Assembly (NCBI GenBank): GCA_964547855.1
Contig: CAZJPG010000004.1
Location: 15,386 to 79,385 of the forward strand
Reading direction: 5' to 3'
Length of the DNA: 64,000 nt
Source of the DNA: JBAZHE01 sp964547855
Lineage (GTDB): Bacteria; Patescibacteriota; Patescibacteriia; Patescibacteriales; WJLG01
A program made the position numbers and the translations under genes. The stretch's first letter is position 1. Every line of letters begins with the position of its first letter. The notes below the pieces were generated by a model that did no database searches, was not told the origin of the DNA, and was given only the letters and a program-made list of their open reading frames with translations. Below, piece by piece: positions 18,501 to 25,952 of this stretch.

Positions 18501-20859
18501 TCCGGCCAATTCCGATAACTATCCTTATTCGGATGCGATCAGGATTTCGACTAATAAAGAGTATTATTTAAGTTTTAAGATAAATACTACTAAGCTTTTA
18601 GGTGGAAGTTCTAAAGCTGTCGTTCAGGTCCTTAAACAGAACGGAGACGTGATAGGCGGCTGGGAATTTGGCAGTTCTCTTGATTGGTACGCTACGACCA
18701 CGGTCTTTACCTCGGTCGATTCAAATATCGTCCATCTGCGTCTCGGTGCTTCCGGCTCAGCTTTGGGCGGTTACATCTATATCGATGACATAAAGATATC
18801 TCCGGTACTGAAGACCAAGGAAGATGGAAGCCAATGGCTAGCCAGCCAGTCGTGTAAGCTATATCCGAAAGAGGATTCCTTGTCATGTGATTACTATGAT
18901 GATGCCGGCATACGCCTAAAAGGCGATCTTGGCTATTGTCTTGAGTATGATCGCGCCCCTGGAGATCCGAACACTTGTCTCTTGTGGTGGCCGATCGATA
19001 AGGTCAGTGGACAGGGGGAGGGTAAAAAATCGTCTAGCGGGGATGTTAAGGGGTATACTGGTTCAGCACCATTGTTCTATTGTGTGGCAGCTGAAGACAG
19101 GAGGCCATATATAGATGCCACTCAAGTTTTTTGGTCGGTTGATGAAACTATATCGTTAACTGTTAATGGTGTAAATGTTCTTGGTGGAGAGGTTGGCTAC
19201 AATAGAGAGGGTGGTAGAGATGGGCAGTCGGCTATTTATGACGCTGACCCAACAAGATCTGGCATGGTGCCGTTTATGGACAACACAACAATATCTAGTG
19301 TGGCAGAAAGAAGAGTTTATCTTAATCCTGGTGTTAATAATATTTCAGTTACTTTGGACTCTGATGGCGGTGGCGGGGCTACTGTCATGTTGTTTGGCGG
19401 TCGATTTGTCTATTGGAGTTATGGCGGTATTCAGCAAACTGGAGTCTTTAATATTACAAATCAAACCACAGCAAGAACTTCGGAAGTCTCTAATTCTAAT
19501 TATGGTGGAAACGCTAGGATTTATAATTGCGAAATTGACAATGGTTCCGGAGACAATGTTGCGATAGATGCGTTTTTCACTGCTGGTAATTTTGACGATG
19601 GCAGAAGAAGGCTTGTGTTTGCTCCTGAAAATGGTGGTAATGAAGATGGTGAGTGTGATTACGGAGGAAGTATAGGCGGTAGAACCGTTACCTTCACCAT
19701 AACATTGCCAGAGTACGGATGCAGAAGCGTAGCCCAGGTTGTTGATCGCAATGGAACGAATAAGGCTTGGGTTGAAAGATTGAAAGAGTCTAGCAAGTAT
19801 GAAGCTCTGTGCAATACTCAGGCTGGTATGCCATCGTGGGCGAGTAGTTTGAGAATGTATGACAATGCCGAAGGGCGCAATGTGACAATCGCCGCGGCCA
19901 ATGGTACATGTTCTTATAGTGCCAACAATACTCCTTATGGATCGATAACACCTCCGGCCGGAACCGAATTCGAAATGATGTCACCATCGGAATGGGGTAG
20001 GATTAATTTAGGTATTCCGTTATTGTATAGGTCATCAGGCGCTAATATGGGACAGCTTTATTCGCCGTCGACTTTGAGTTATTTATTCGCTGAGAGCTAT
20101 GGTGTTTGGGATTGGGACGATGGTCTTAAAACATATAAAATAAATTATAGCTCAGCCTTGAATTGGTCATCTCCAGCTGATATTTGTACGAATAACGTTC
20201 GCCCAACGTCTAATAATAATTGTGCTGTTAGACCATCTCTTAGTAATGATAGCGGCGATAGCAATAGCTTGAGACTTAATGGCGGCGCTAATGCTGTGGT
20301 TTTGGGTCGTGGTTTCGTCAACTTAACATTCAACAGTCAAGTGGATTCACAGCAGGCCCCGTTGGTGATGTATGAGGTCGATTGGGGTGATGGTGAGAAG
20401 CTGACCGTTTCCGGGTCAGAGATGAAGGATATGCCTAGCAAGGACTATCCTCACTCTGCTTACCATGCTTATGACTATTGGGATATTTTGGCCAAGAGTA
20501 ATGCGGCTTTAGTTAAAGAAAAAATGCCAACAGTTATCTGTAATCCAAAAGACGGCACGCATCCTTGGGATTATTGCACGCTTAAGCCGAAGGTTAAGGT
20601 CAAGGATAATTGGGGTTGGTGCAGCGAGGGTCGTGATGGCGTACCTTGTCCATCGCCTTCGTCGGCTAAATGCATCCTTTCCGGTAATGCTGGTTTGAAT
20701 GATCCGGCTGCCATTACGATGTCTAATTGCAGAAACTATTCAGTGAGCGCTTATGCTAGTAATCCATCAAGGACTTGTCCTTCATCAAGGCCGGTCTGCA
20801 GTGATGGTTATTATGAGACTTCGGGGGAGGTAGTAGTCTATAATTACATAGGAGAATAG
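12586..20859 (+). CDS. giant secreted cysteine-rich multidomain surface protein
   Basis: A 2757-residue secreted protein. The signal peptide is MKKLFLGVLVAVFSLTIA, whose own ATG at 12628 is an alternative start. Acidic DxDGDGxLD-type calcium repeats lie at about residues 507-555. Four carbohydrate-binding/jelly-roll-like modules each open with an xNGxFE or xNSGFE-type motif or end in YIDNIK/YLDNIK/YIDDIK (about 697-880, 1195-1335, 1605-1722, 1902-2078). A short motif, C-x5-GC-x2-[FYWM], recurs about ten times between 14482 and 17830. A PKD-like YEVDWGDG segment is at about 2585. The many cysteines imply disulfides, which fits the DsbA-like proteins nearby. It is first in a locus that later encodes VirB6-, PrgI- and VirB4-like proteins, and may be its surface product. 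Adhesion is an inference. Confidence 0.85.
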   Translation: MSLNSHNQKKEPSKMKKLFLGVLVAVFSLTIATSAAPANAQISIVGSIPEVTTNLLDKLKEVFSTLLKKTGSALMNSAVKNAVNTLAYEAANKVGAGMTGQKPMYEEKEWGDIFADTGNAAIGGFIDSMDEVWGVNLCEPDLSVKLKIGLGLKAQSAPPKPSCDWQTLSKNWDMEKLKGDFTKNFAVTFEPNNSDLGAARFLLNSMLEKEASEVADKKLETMSNQGWLNPRNIGGIAKTFPDNAKIQLEGSNQAYWNSMGKVTGDIFTDAANVFLNQLAITTYQGIMANLTEKSKDNSNGLADASADPSAGGGAAGVRSGLAKIVESRFDSRGDYDILGELSSCASTPGGVGPTNCVIDERMRQAIEQKKTVGQALKEGLLRSDAPFGFVSTGNGLEPNYLEGIPYRSMLILRKFRIIPVGWELAAQKIYSSNDAKKNAYLGKMVECYSKDDAYEGYWSDWCNGLVDPDWVLKAPQNYCAKEGYGPQVIFSQAVEQGSENVVTEKEDVDGDGILDTEDANGNKVLDSGEDINGNGVLDTEDVNGNGVLDEKNEIIKLPPKLIVNRLDGYCADEQSCIKEKADGSCEYYGYCTEERRKWSFGGDSCEPVFNTCQTFKGEKGESISYLKNTLDFCDASDYGCERYAKASVLSYSTTAKANNWSNNDGYSYFNKNAQECDADNEGCHEFLRIAKGVGTNLIRNSGFEQNQNSDYCTTMFSVDCSIFSPEESSASNPGAEPERFWRIKSQGGGGAIADDAPDRGGNVLRINSSVSPAGWYSPDRSAGSDYSVLPQGFVMEPEVSYTLSADIYNIDADRVVLAIGREGQYWEAKEITSQGSWVRESVTIRNNQDILANEIRIFGYGSSGVAFYIDNIKFEIGNKATAYNDYRQSNLVYERLLPIYLEPICYVDAANGDYRLKSDAPTECRQYARKCNRDEANCEMFTSTKDGAKLPAAVGDKDYCSAECNGFDSYVQSQNNFNSRQAFYFIPKTAAVCSAADVGCEEFTNLDKSEQGGESREYYSYLRQCVKPNTSGNTCASFYTWEGNNEQGEQLSLHNLKSDPSGDVSLTSSDLGLCSETIFNLAPTDLGYNPDCRKFYNQSGGVSYHLYSRTISCTEDCHPYRMSNKNVDPAITSSAACTGASRSWDSSINACRYCENGGTWSSEHQACIYNATPGESTACSASANGCSEFNGNQGNNVRQLLLDTFEAGSNSWNGGTVMSSAVSGLKSYQITSTVSRQVGRSVKQGGSYALSFIAKPTGSSDVQVSVSIGNGMLIDSFSANAETESSVTAKADEWNLYQLNLPVLNHEVTDSEMLIISISGGGVYLDNIKLTAITERYYLVRNSWKTPDSCNQDENGKPYPLYMLGCSEYKDRLGNIHYLHRFSRLCQESAVGCEAMIDTQNSTKQSSEYFSAGTGTLVPSDRVSYAVYDPDKKCKSTSKGCERFGLAKEYQNSYTYSDVFIKNDPDKYSSTLCSQEGVGCNKWAAADGDYYFKDPGDMVCEWRIGKLPSKSAPDWGWFKKKVKRCNGTDAVCSSNLDCAIGTCQLETTPDEDLACPVSSLKTFGQGGMGNEVFQPVEESGFNWVGLCSTDQSGCTEYIEPVSEFSSNLIYNADFRQDIDGNGVADGWTSPANGQSLFLEGGSLYALTVEGANMATVNVSSPTFMPFHLLSSDNSLLDPIGSFVVHGSSSVIFYLNSNAEPAVTVSSNDANNSSKIILRKVITDYQLTSDVDKKSCNGVANVGNGCVYFNERSVVGASGLSSLTKNAWLEYGKEINVGNPVNNVNQLIKVSPDRVCNTWLSCKTYTKGDDNKPVCFDIAECDRLDAGGNCANFKVIEPNRKQDRVYDPTDPTAENSETVKNASGYVKIAYAGVPTSISVKNWLPSDYKLFGLMEQDGEKVNVSNGNFEDNIKELNSNKNGFVYKPMGWSPANANWDSSSIGGSGMFQVITDPLSAQNFGIDYPAEGRAFLQYSPANSDNYPYSDAIRISTNKEYYLSFKINTTKLLGGSSKAVVQVLKQNGDVIGGWEFGSSLDWYATTTVFTSVDSNIVHLRLGASGSALGGYIYIDDIKISPVLKTKEDGSQWLASQSCKLYPKEDSLSCDYYDDAGIRLKGDLGYCLEYDRAPGDPNTCLLWWPIDKVSGQGEGKKSSSGDVKGYTGSAPLFYCVAAEDRRPYIDATQVFWSVDETISLTVNGVNVLGGEVGYNREGGRDGQSAIYDADPTRSGMVPFMDNTTISSVAERRVYLNPGVNNISVTLDSDGGGGATVMLFGGRFVYWSYGGIQQTGVFNITNQTTARTSEVSNSNYGGNARIYNCEIDNGSGDNVAIDAFFTAGNFDDGRRRLVFAPENGGNEDGECDYGGSIGGRTVTFTITLPEYGCRSVAQVVDRNGTNKAWVERLKESSKYEALCNTQAGMPSWASSLRMYDNAEGRNVTIAAANGTCSYSANNTPYGSITPPAGTEFEMMSPSEWGRINLGIPLLYRSSGANMGQLYSPSTLSYLFAESYGVWDWDDGLKTYKINYSSALNWSSPADICTNNVRPTSNNNCAVRPSLSNDSGDSNSLRLNGGANAVVLGRGFVNLTFNSQVDSQQAPLVMYEVDWGDGEKLTVSGSEMKDMPSKDYPHSAYHAYDYWDILAKSNAALVKEKMPTVICNPKDGTHPWDYCTLKPKVKVKDNWGWCSEGRDGVPCPSPSSAKCILSGNAGLNDPAAITMSNCRNYSVSAYASNPSRTCPSSRPVCSDGYYETSGEVVVYNYIGE

Positions 20860-20890
20860 AATTTTATAGTCAGTATATTTTCAAGAATAG

Positions 20891-20930
20891 AATCCCCTTG
20901 GTCGATCAAAAGACTGAGGGGATTTATTTT
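20891..20930 (+). terminator. intrinsic terminator after the giant gene
   Basis: AATCCCCTTGGTC pairs with GACTGAGGGGATT (two wobbles) around an 8-nt loop, followed by a T-rich stretch. Confidence 0.8.
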
Positions 20931-21025
20931 AATAAAAATAAATTTCTATAGTCTTAGCACTATTTATTTTAAATAGTATAAATTGTTTATTTTTAGCCAT
21001 AAAATTAATCAAACTTGACTTTTCT

Positions 21026-21054
21026 TTGACTTTATGGTCGACGTGTGCTATAAT
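21026..21054 (+). promoter_or_regulatory. promoter of the beta-propeller gene
   Basis: TTGACT and TATAAT are separated by 17 nt. The transcript has a leader of about 100 nt containing a CGCG...CGCG hairpin (about 21068-21094). AAAAGGAG lies shortly before the ATG at 21159. The rest of the 20860-21158 gap is AT-rich with nothing else recognised. Confidence 0.8.
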
Positions 21055-21158
21055 TTCCAATAGATTTTCGCGTCCCCGCAAGGGGGCTCTCGCGAACGTA
21101 CTTTAAAAAGGATTGGCATCCTCGTATTTATTGTCAACTTCAAAAAAGGAGATTCAAG

Positions 21159-22475
21159 ATGCGTAACGTATTATTGACCCTGTTGTCGTTGGCCTTGGTA
21201 GCCAACGTTATGTCAGCGGAGAATGTTAATGTTGATTTTTTCACTTCTTCGAACTGGATAAAGTCTGCTGGTGTTAACATGAACAATGAATATAATTATC
21301 CGAAAAGCTCGCACCCTTTTCGCAATGAGGAGTGGATTTCTGCGACTACCAATATTTATTCAGTGTCTTCTTCCAGCAACTTTGAGGTTTTGGATCATTT
21401 CCTTCTTCCCTCTGACATGCCATCTAATTATCAAGCGGTGTTCGAATTCGCTTTCGACAATTTTGGTAATATTTGGATGGCTCATCACGAGGGCGTTACT
21501 CGGTATAATGAAAAGACCAAGACCTGGAAGCATTATACTGACCTTGGTTTGGGAAGTCAGGCTCGGGCTCGTCGCATTCAGTACGACAGCAAGCACAAAA
21601 AGCTTATGGTCGGAACGATCGACGGTTTCGTCTCAGCAACGATCAATCCTGACGGCTCCGTGGCTAGTTGGAATAAGATGCTTCCTGACAGCACCGATAA
21701 GACGGTCCACTGCATCGGTTATTATAACGATGAAATGTGGGCCCAGAATACCAAGAATATTTACCATTATGTCGATGGCAAATGGACTGGATATTCAGCT
21801 GAGGACCTTGGTGCTGTGACATTCGTTCGGCCGGCCACTGCCTTTGTGGATAAGAATGGTGATTGCTGGACAGCTGTCATGGATACTGAGATCGTATTCA
21901 ATTCGAAGTATCGATTGGCTAAATTTGAACATTCTTCCGGTTCTTGGAAGAGCGTTCAGGTCGAGGGTGTCGATGAGTGGGATCCGCATAGTGCTGAAAC
22001 GCATCGTATGGCTAACGGAATATATTCGATCGCCATCGATAGAAATGGTGTTATGTGGTTGTCTGGCGTCTGGAGCTTGATGAAGGTAAACGACCTTGCA
22101 GCTTCGAAATTGACCGTAAAGTACATGACCAAGTGGGATAATGGTGACTTGCTGAACACCGATTATGTCATTCTCGGCCTTAATCCGGCCAGTGGATTGA
22201 AGGTATCGGCTCGCAAGCAGATAGAAGATACCACCGGTCTTGGAGCGTATTACGCTTCAGTATCGTCGGTTCGCCAGCCATTCATTCGAAACTTGACCAT
22301 TGCTCGCAACAAAGGTCAGCAGTACATCGGCACTTTTTCGCTCGATGGTCGTCGAATCGCCAAGTCCAATCCAGCACTTTCGGCCGGAAATTATCTTCAG
22401 ATGTTCCGGACGGCAGAGGGGCAAAATAGTATTGTCAAAGTTATGAGTTTGACCGCCAATCCTTCTCATAATTAA
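21159..22475 (+). CDS. secreted beta-propeller protein with T9SS-like C-terminal tail
   Basis: A 438-residue protein with a clear signal peptide (MRNVLLTLLSLALVANVMSA). The body has repeated blade motifs such as FDNFGNIWMAHHEGVTRY, VDKNGDCWTAV and IDRNGVMWLSGV, typical of two-component-type beta-propeller repeats. The last 60 residues (YIGTFSLDGRRIAKS, then SAGNYLQMFRTAEG, then KVMSL) resemble the C-terminal sorting domain of type IX secretion substrates in Bacteroidetes and Fibrobacteres. No T9SS genes are seen here. It stands alone, with its own promoter and terminator, between the giant protein and the secretion genes. Base composition is close to its neighbours'. The ligand is unknown. 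Confidence 0.78.
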   Translation: MRNVLLTLLSLALVANVMSAENVNVDFFTSSNWIKSAGVNMNNEYNYPKSSHPFRNEEWISATTNIYSVSSSSNFEVLDHFLLPSDMPSNYQAVFEFAFDNFGNIWMAHHEGVTRYNEKTKTWKHYTDLGLGSQARARRIQYDSKHKKLMVGTIDGFVSATINPDGSVASWNKMLPDSTDKTVHCIGYYNDEMWAQNTKNIYHYVDGKWTGYSAEDLGAVTFVRPATAFVDKNGDCWTAVMDTEIVFNSKYRLAKFEHSSGSWKSVQVEGVDEWDPHSAETHRMANGIYSIAIDRNGVMWLSGVWSLMKVNDLAASKLTVKYMTKWDNGDLLNTDYVILGLNPASGLKVSARKQIEDTTGLGAYYASVSSVRQPFIRNLTIARNKGQQYIGTFSLDGRRIAKSNPALSAGNYLQMFRTAEGQNSIVKVMSLTANPSHN

Positions 22476-22497
22476 AATAATATTGTTTAGTCTTGTT

Positions 22498-22532
22498 AAG
22501 ACCCGTTGAGTTAACACTCGGCGGGTCTTTTC
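22498..22532 (+). terminator. intrinsic terminator after the beta-propeller gene
   Basis: A strong stem, AAGACCCG-tt-GAGT / ACTC-gg-CGGGTCTT, with a short TAAC loop and T-rich tail. The following gap to 22700 is AT-rich and holds nothing else recognisable. Confidence 0.88.
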
Positions 22533-22699
22533 TGTTGATCAAAAAACGACTCACCATCAACGTGGTATTTTTTTGTGTGACCAACCTGTTAGTATTTTTT
22601 TGAATGGGGTGGTGCTTGCCTGTGTAAAACTCAATAAAACTAGTTAAAAATTAGAGCCAATTATCTAATGTTCGTAGTTTTTTATTCTACAGGGCAATA

Positions 22700-22728
22700 T
22701 TCAACAAAAACTCCAATTATGGTATAAT
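22700..22728 (+). promoter_or_regulatory. extended -10 promoter for the secretion operon
   Basis: TGGTATAAT (hexamer at 22723-22728). The -35 is weak (TTCAAC, 17 nt spacer). The first gene of the operon starts at 22780. Confidence 0.6.
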
Positions 22729-22779
22729 TAACAATGTAGCGACAGCTGTTTTTATGTTAGCTTTAGCAATCTCGAAATT

Positions 22780-23415
22780 ATGCCCCAGACCGGCAGTGTA
22801 GACATCGATCTGATGCAGAAAAAGCGGCTTAGTTCCTTAGAGGAACAGAACCGGGCGGCCAATGAATTAAGGGATGCTCGGCGTTCTTCTGTTGCCGGAT
22901 CAGTGAATGAGGAAAAAGGAATGACTCTGCGCCAGCAGGTCATAGCTGCGCGTAAACAACTTGCCGGTGCGGCTAAGAATGCTCGAAAAACATCCAGTGG
23001 TATGGGGGCCGTTAAAGGCCCTAATAAAGCCAAGATGGGGACAGCCCAGCTTCTTAAAGCGGCCTGGATAAACGTCATAGATAGTTTTGGCGCTACTTTG
23101 CTCTATATCAATTTTCATGCCTTTGCTCGCCTGATTCCTGGGTTGCGTAACGTATTCTGTCGTTTGGGCGAAGAGTGGTTGCCTAAAGGAACTTCGGCAT
23201 CGATGCCGGGTCTTGAGGACAAGATAGCTAAGGTCGGTTTATTAGAGAAGATGTTGCTTGCCGTCGTTGATGCCATACTTTTAGCTGCGCTTTTGGTCGT
23301 TGTCGCGCTTTTCATTATAATCGTCAATATGTTTTTTGCTAGTTGGAAAGAGAGAGTTGAGACTATATTTGAAAATTGGGAGCTTTTCAAAGAGCTAGTT
23401 AAATTGCTCGGATAA
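22780..23415 (+). CDS. secretion-locus membrane protein, function unknown
   Basis: A 211-residue protein. The N-terminal 80 residues are charged and probably coiled-coil (KKRSLEEQ-type pattern, many Ala/Arg/Lys). A moderately hydrophobic middle follows, then a long hydrophobic segment at about residues 165-192 and an amphipathic C-terminus. It ends 2 nt before the VirB6-like gene, so the two are probably translated together. No family is recognised; in context it is likely an accessory part of the inner-membrane complex. Confidence 0.65.
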   Translation: MPQTGSVDIDLMQKKRLSSLEEQNRAANELRDARRSSVAGSVNEEKGMTLRQQVIAARKQLAGAAKNARKTSSGMGAVKGPNKAKMGTAQLLKAAWINVIDSFGATLLYINFHAFARLIPGLRNVFCRLGEEWLPKGTSASMPGLEDKIAKVGLLEKMLLAVVDAILLAALLVVVALFIIIVNMFFASWKERVETIFENWELFKELVKLLG

Positions 23416-23417
23416 AA

Positions 23418-25940
23418 ATGCTCGATTTTATAAAAAACAAATTTCAATCGTTAACGAAGAACAAGAAGACTGTCGTGTCTTTTTGTTTGGTTTTTGTTTT
23501 ATTCGCTTTATTGGTATGGTTTGGGACCGATGTTGTTTGGGCGGCATCAAATGATAATAACATTGCCGCTGGTGAGAAGACGGCTGGGATCATAGCTATA
23601 ATCATAAGTACGATCGCCGGGTGGTTGATAAATATTTTTGGTGCTATTTTTTCGTCTATTTTGAACGTGGTCGTGGCCGTTGCTAATTACAATGATTTCT
23701 CCAATGCCCAGGCAATAGTTCTTGGCTGGGTGGTCGTACGCGATATTTGCAACATGTTCTTTATACTGATCTTGTTGGTCATAGCCTTCGCCGTGATATT
23801 GCGTATCGATGGATATGATGTCAAAAAAATGATCCCGAAGTTGCTGATCATGGCTGTGTTGATAAATTTTTCCAGAACGATCTGTGGTTTGATAATCGAT
23901 GCGGCTCAAGTAGTGATGTTGACCTTTATTCATAGTATAAAGGGGATGGGCGGTCATTTGGTGGACATGTTTGGAATTAAGGATTATCAGACGTTCAGTA
24001 AGGACAGTAAGGGAAACCCGAATTCCGGACAGATAGTCGTTGCCTCTGTTTTGGCTATAATTTTCATGTTGATAGCTACGGTTGTCGTTATTGCTTTGTT
24101 GGGAGTATTGGTCATGAGAATAATCATGCTTTGGATATATGTCACTTTGTCGCCGTTGGCGTTTTTCTTAGCCTCGTTTCCGCAGGGAAAGAAATATTCT
24201 CAAAAATGGTGGAGTGAATTTTCCGAGAACGTTATCGTCGGCCCAGTTTTGGCATTTTTCCTTTGGCTTTCTTTTGCCACTTTGGGAAGCGTCACCGATG
24301 GCAGCAAATTGTTAGGACCAGATGTAGATCTTTCCAGCGGTTCGCCAAGTGGTTTAACAGGCATACTTTCCGGCTCTAATGTCATGAAATTCGCTATATC
24401 CATCGGCATGCTTTTAGGTGGCTTAATGATATCGTCTAGCATGGCCGGAGCGGCTGGAGGGTTTGCTGGTAAAGCCATGGGCAAGATACAGGCCGGCGCT
24501 GCTTGGACTAAACGCAAAACTTTGGGTGCGGCAAAAACAGCCGCAGTGGCTACTGGTGGGGCGGCTTTGGGTGTGGCAGCTGTCACTGGTAAGTCACTCG
24601 ATCGTTTTGGTGGGGGGATGGTAAATGCTGGCTTGAAAAAAGCAGGTTTGTCCAAGGGGAATAATAGCATATTGGCCGACCGTGGATTGATTGGTGGGAG
24701 TTTTTCTGCAGTTAGGGGTGGAACTTCCAATCTCATGGCTAAAGTGAAAGAGACTATCTCTAAAAACAGGACATTGAATGATGATATATACCAATCTCAA
24801 TTTAATAAGGACGGCATAGTTGAGCATAGAGGAGAAAAATATAAAGTTAATAGCTCTGGAGAGTATCAACGCATAGATGATAAAGGAAATCATGTTTCAC
24901 CAACCGAAGCCAATGCTTTCTTGACCAATGCTGACGGTAAGAGAGTGAAGAAAGGCGCCATGAATAGCTTTGCCATCCAAGCCTTTAAGAGGTCGATGAG
25001 AGAGGCTACTTCTGGTTCAAGGGCAGCCTCCAACGCTCTTGAGGAAAAAAATATTGAAGAGGCCAAAAATAAGATCAAAACATCTGGCATGTCTAATGAA
25101 GAGGCGCGTCGTCGTATGGAAAGCTCCGGGACCACTGCTATCGAGAAAAAGGCTTTGGTTATGCATTTGGCTGAAGAGAAAGGCTTTGAGAGCATAGACC
25201 AAAGAGAAAGAGCTCAAAAAATCCTTGGCGGCAACGAGTCATTGGTTAAAAAATTCGGTGATACGGTGGTCAAAAATCAGGTTCATTTGGCATATAATTT
25301 GAACGCCGTGGACAAAAAAGGTAATCCTGACACTGATAAGCGCGCGCTGGAGCGAAATAGAATGATGAAAGATTTGTCCAAGAATAATATTGATGTGCGT
25401 AATTTGTCGAAAGAGGCTATTGGGGACACGGCCTTCATGGATGCGGTTCATGACTGGGCCGGTGATTCCAAATTCTCCAATATTATGAAGGCCAACGCTG
25501 AGGCGGGTGGCAAAAAGAATCAGGAGAATGTCGTCAATGCTTTGTCTAGAAAAGTTGACAGAACAAAACTAAAGACAGATAAATTCGCAAAGATTCAAGC
25601 TGATATAAGCGGCGATCTTTCTCTGGCATTCAATTTGCAAAACGATGGAAAAGGTGGAGTTGATACTGCTGCCGTAGCTCAATATTTGGCGACCGCGAAA
25701 CCAAAGCAGCTCGAATCAATTGACAATGATGCTATGGATAAATTAATGAATGTTTTATCTGGTTCACAGAGAACCGGAATACAGAATGCTATAGGAAAGA
25801 GTGTGTCGTATGCTCAAATAAAAAGCATATATAAATCTGGTAATCAAGAATTAGCCAAACGTCTCAAAGATGATATTCTTAATATTGGAGGCAACGCAGC
25901 CGTTGATATTCGTGGAGATGCTGAATTGATGTCGCTTTAA
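23418..25940 (+). CDS. VirB6/TrbL-like polytopic membrane protein
   Basis: An 840-residue protein. The first 350 residues hold about eight hydrophobic helices (for example FCLVFVLFALLVWFG, IIISTIAGWLINIFGAIF, VVVIALLGVLVMRIIMLW). This is the arrangement of the VirB6/TrbL channel component of type IV secretion systems. A Gly/Ala-rich linker leads into a hydrophilic C-terminal half of about 450 residues, rich in Lys, Asn and Glu, with no recognised domain. The gene is within an operon with PrgI and VirB4-like genes, which supports the assignment. The long charged tail is larger than in textbook VirB6. Confidence 0.72.
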   Translation: MLDFIKNKFQSLTKNKKTVVSFCLVFVLFALLVWFGTDVVWAASNDNNIAAGEKTAGIIAIIISTIAGWLINIFGAIFSSILNVVVAVANYNDFSNAQAIVLGWVVVRDICNMFFILILLVIAFAVILRIDGYDVKKMIPKLLIMAVLINFSRTICGLIIDAAQVVMLTFIHSIKGMGGHLVDMFGIKDYQTFSKDSKGNPNSGQIVVASVLAIIFMLIATVVVIALLGVLVMRIIMLWIYVTLSPLAFFLASFPQGKKYSQKWWSEFSENVIVGPVLAFFLWLSFATLGSVTDGSKLLGPDVDLSSGSPSGLTGILSGSNVMKFAISIGMLLGGLMISSSMAGAAGGFAGKAMGKIQAGAAWTKRKTLGAAKTAAVATGGAALGVAAVTGKSLDRFGGGMVNAGLKKAGLSKGNNSILADRGLIGGSFSAVRGGTSNLMAKVKETISKNRTLNDDIYQSQFNKDGIVEHRGEKYKVNSSGEYQRIDDKGNHVSPTEANAFLTNADGKRVKKGAMNSFAIQAFKRSMREATSGSRAASNALEEKNIEEAKNKIKTSGMSNEEARRRMESSGTTAIEKKALVMHLAEEKGFESIDQRERAQKILGGNESLVKKFGDTVVKNQVHLAYNLNAVDKKGNPDTDKRALERNRMMKDLSKNNIDVRNLSKEAIGDTAFMDAVHDWAGDSKFSNIMKANAEAGGKKNQENVVNALSRKVDRTKLKTDKFAKIQADISGDLSLAFNLQNDGKGGVDTAAVAQYLATAKPKQLESIDNDAMDKLMNVLSGSQRTGIQNAIGKSVSYAQIKSIYKSGNQELAKRLKDDILNIGGNAAVDIRGDAELMSL

Positions 25941-25952
25941 TTTTGTTTTTAA

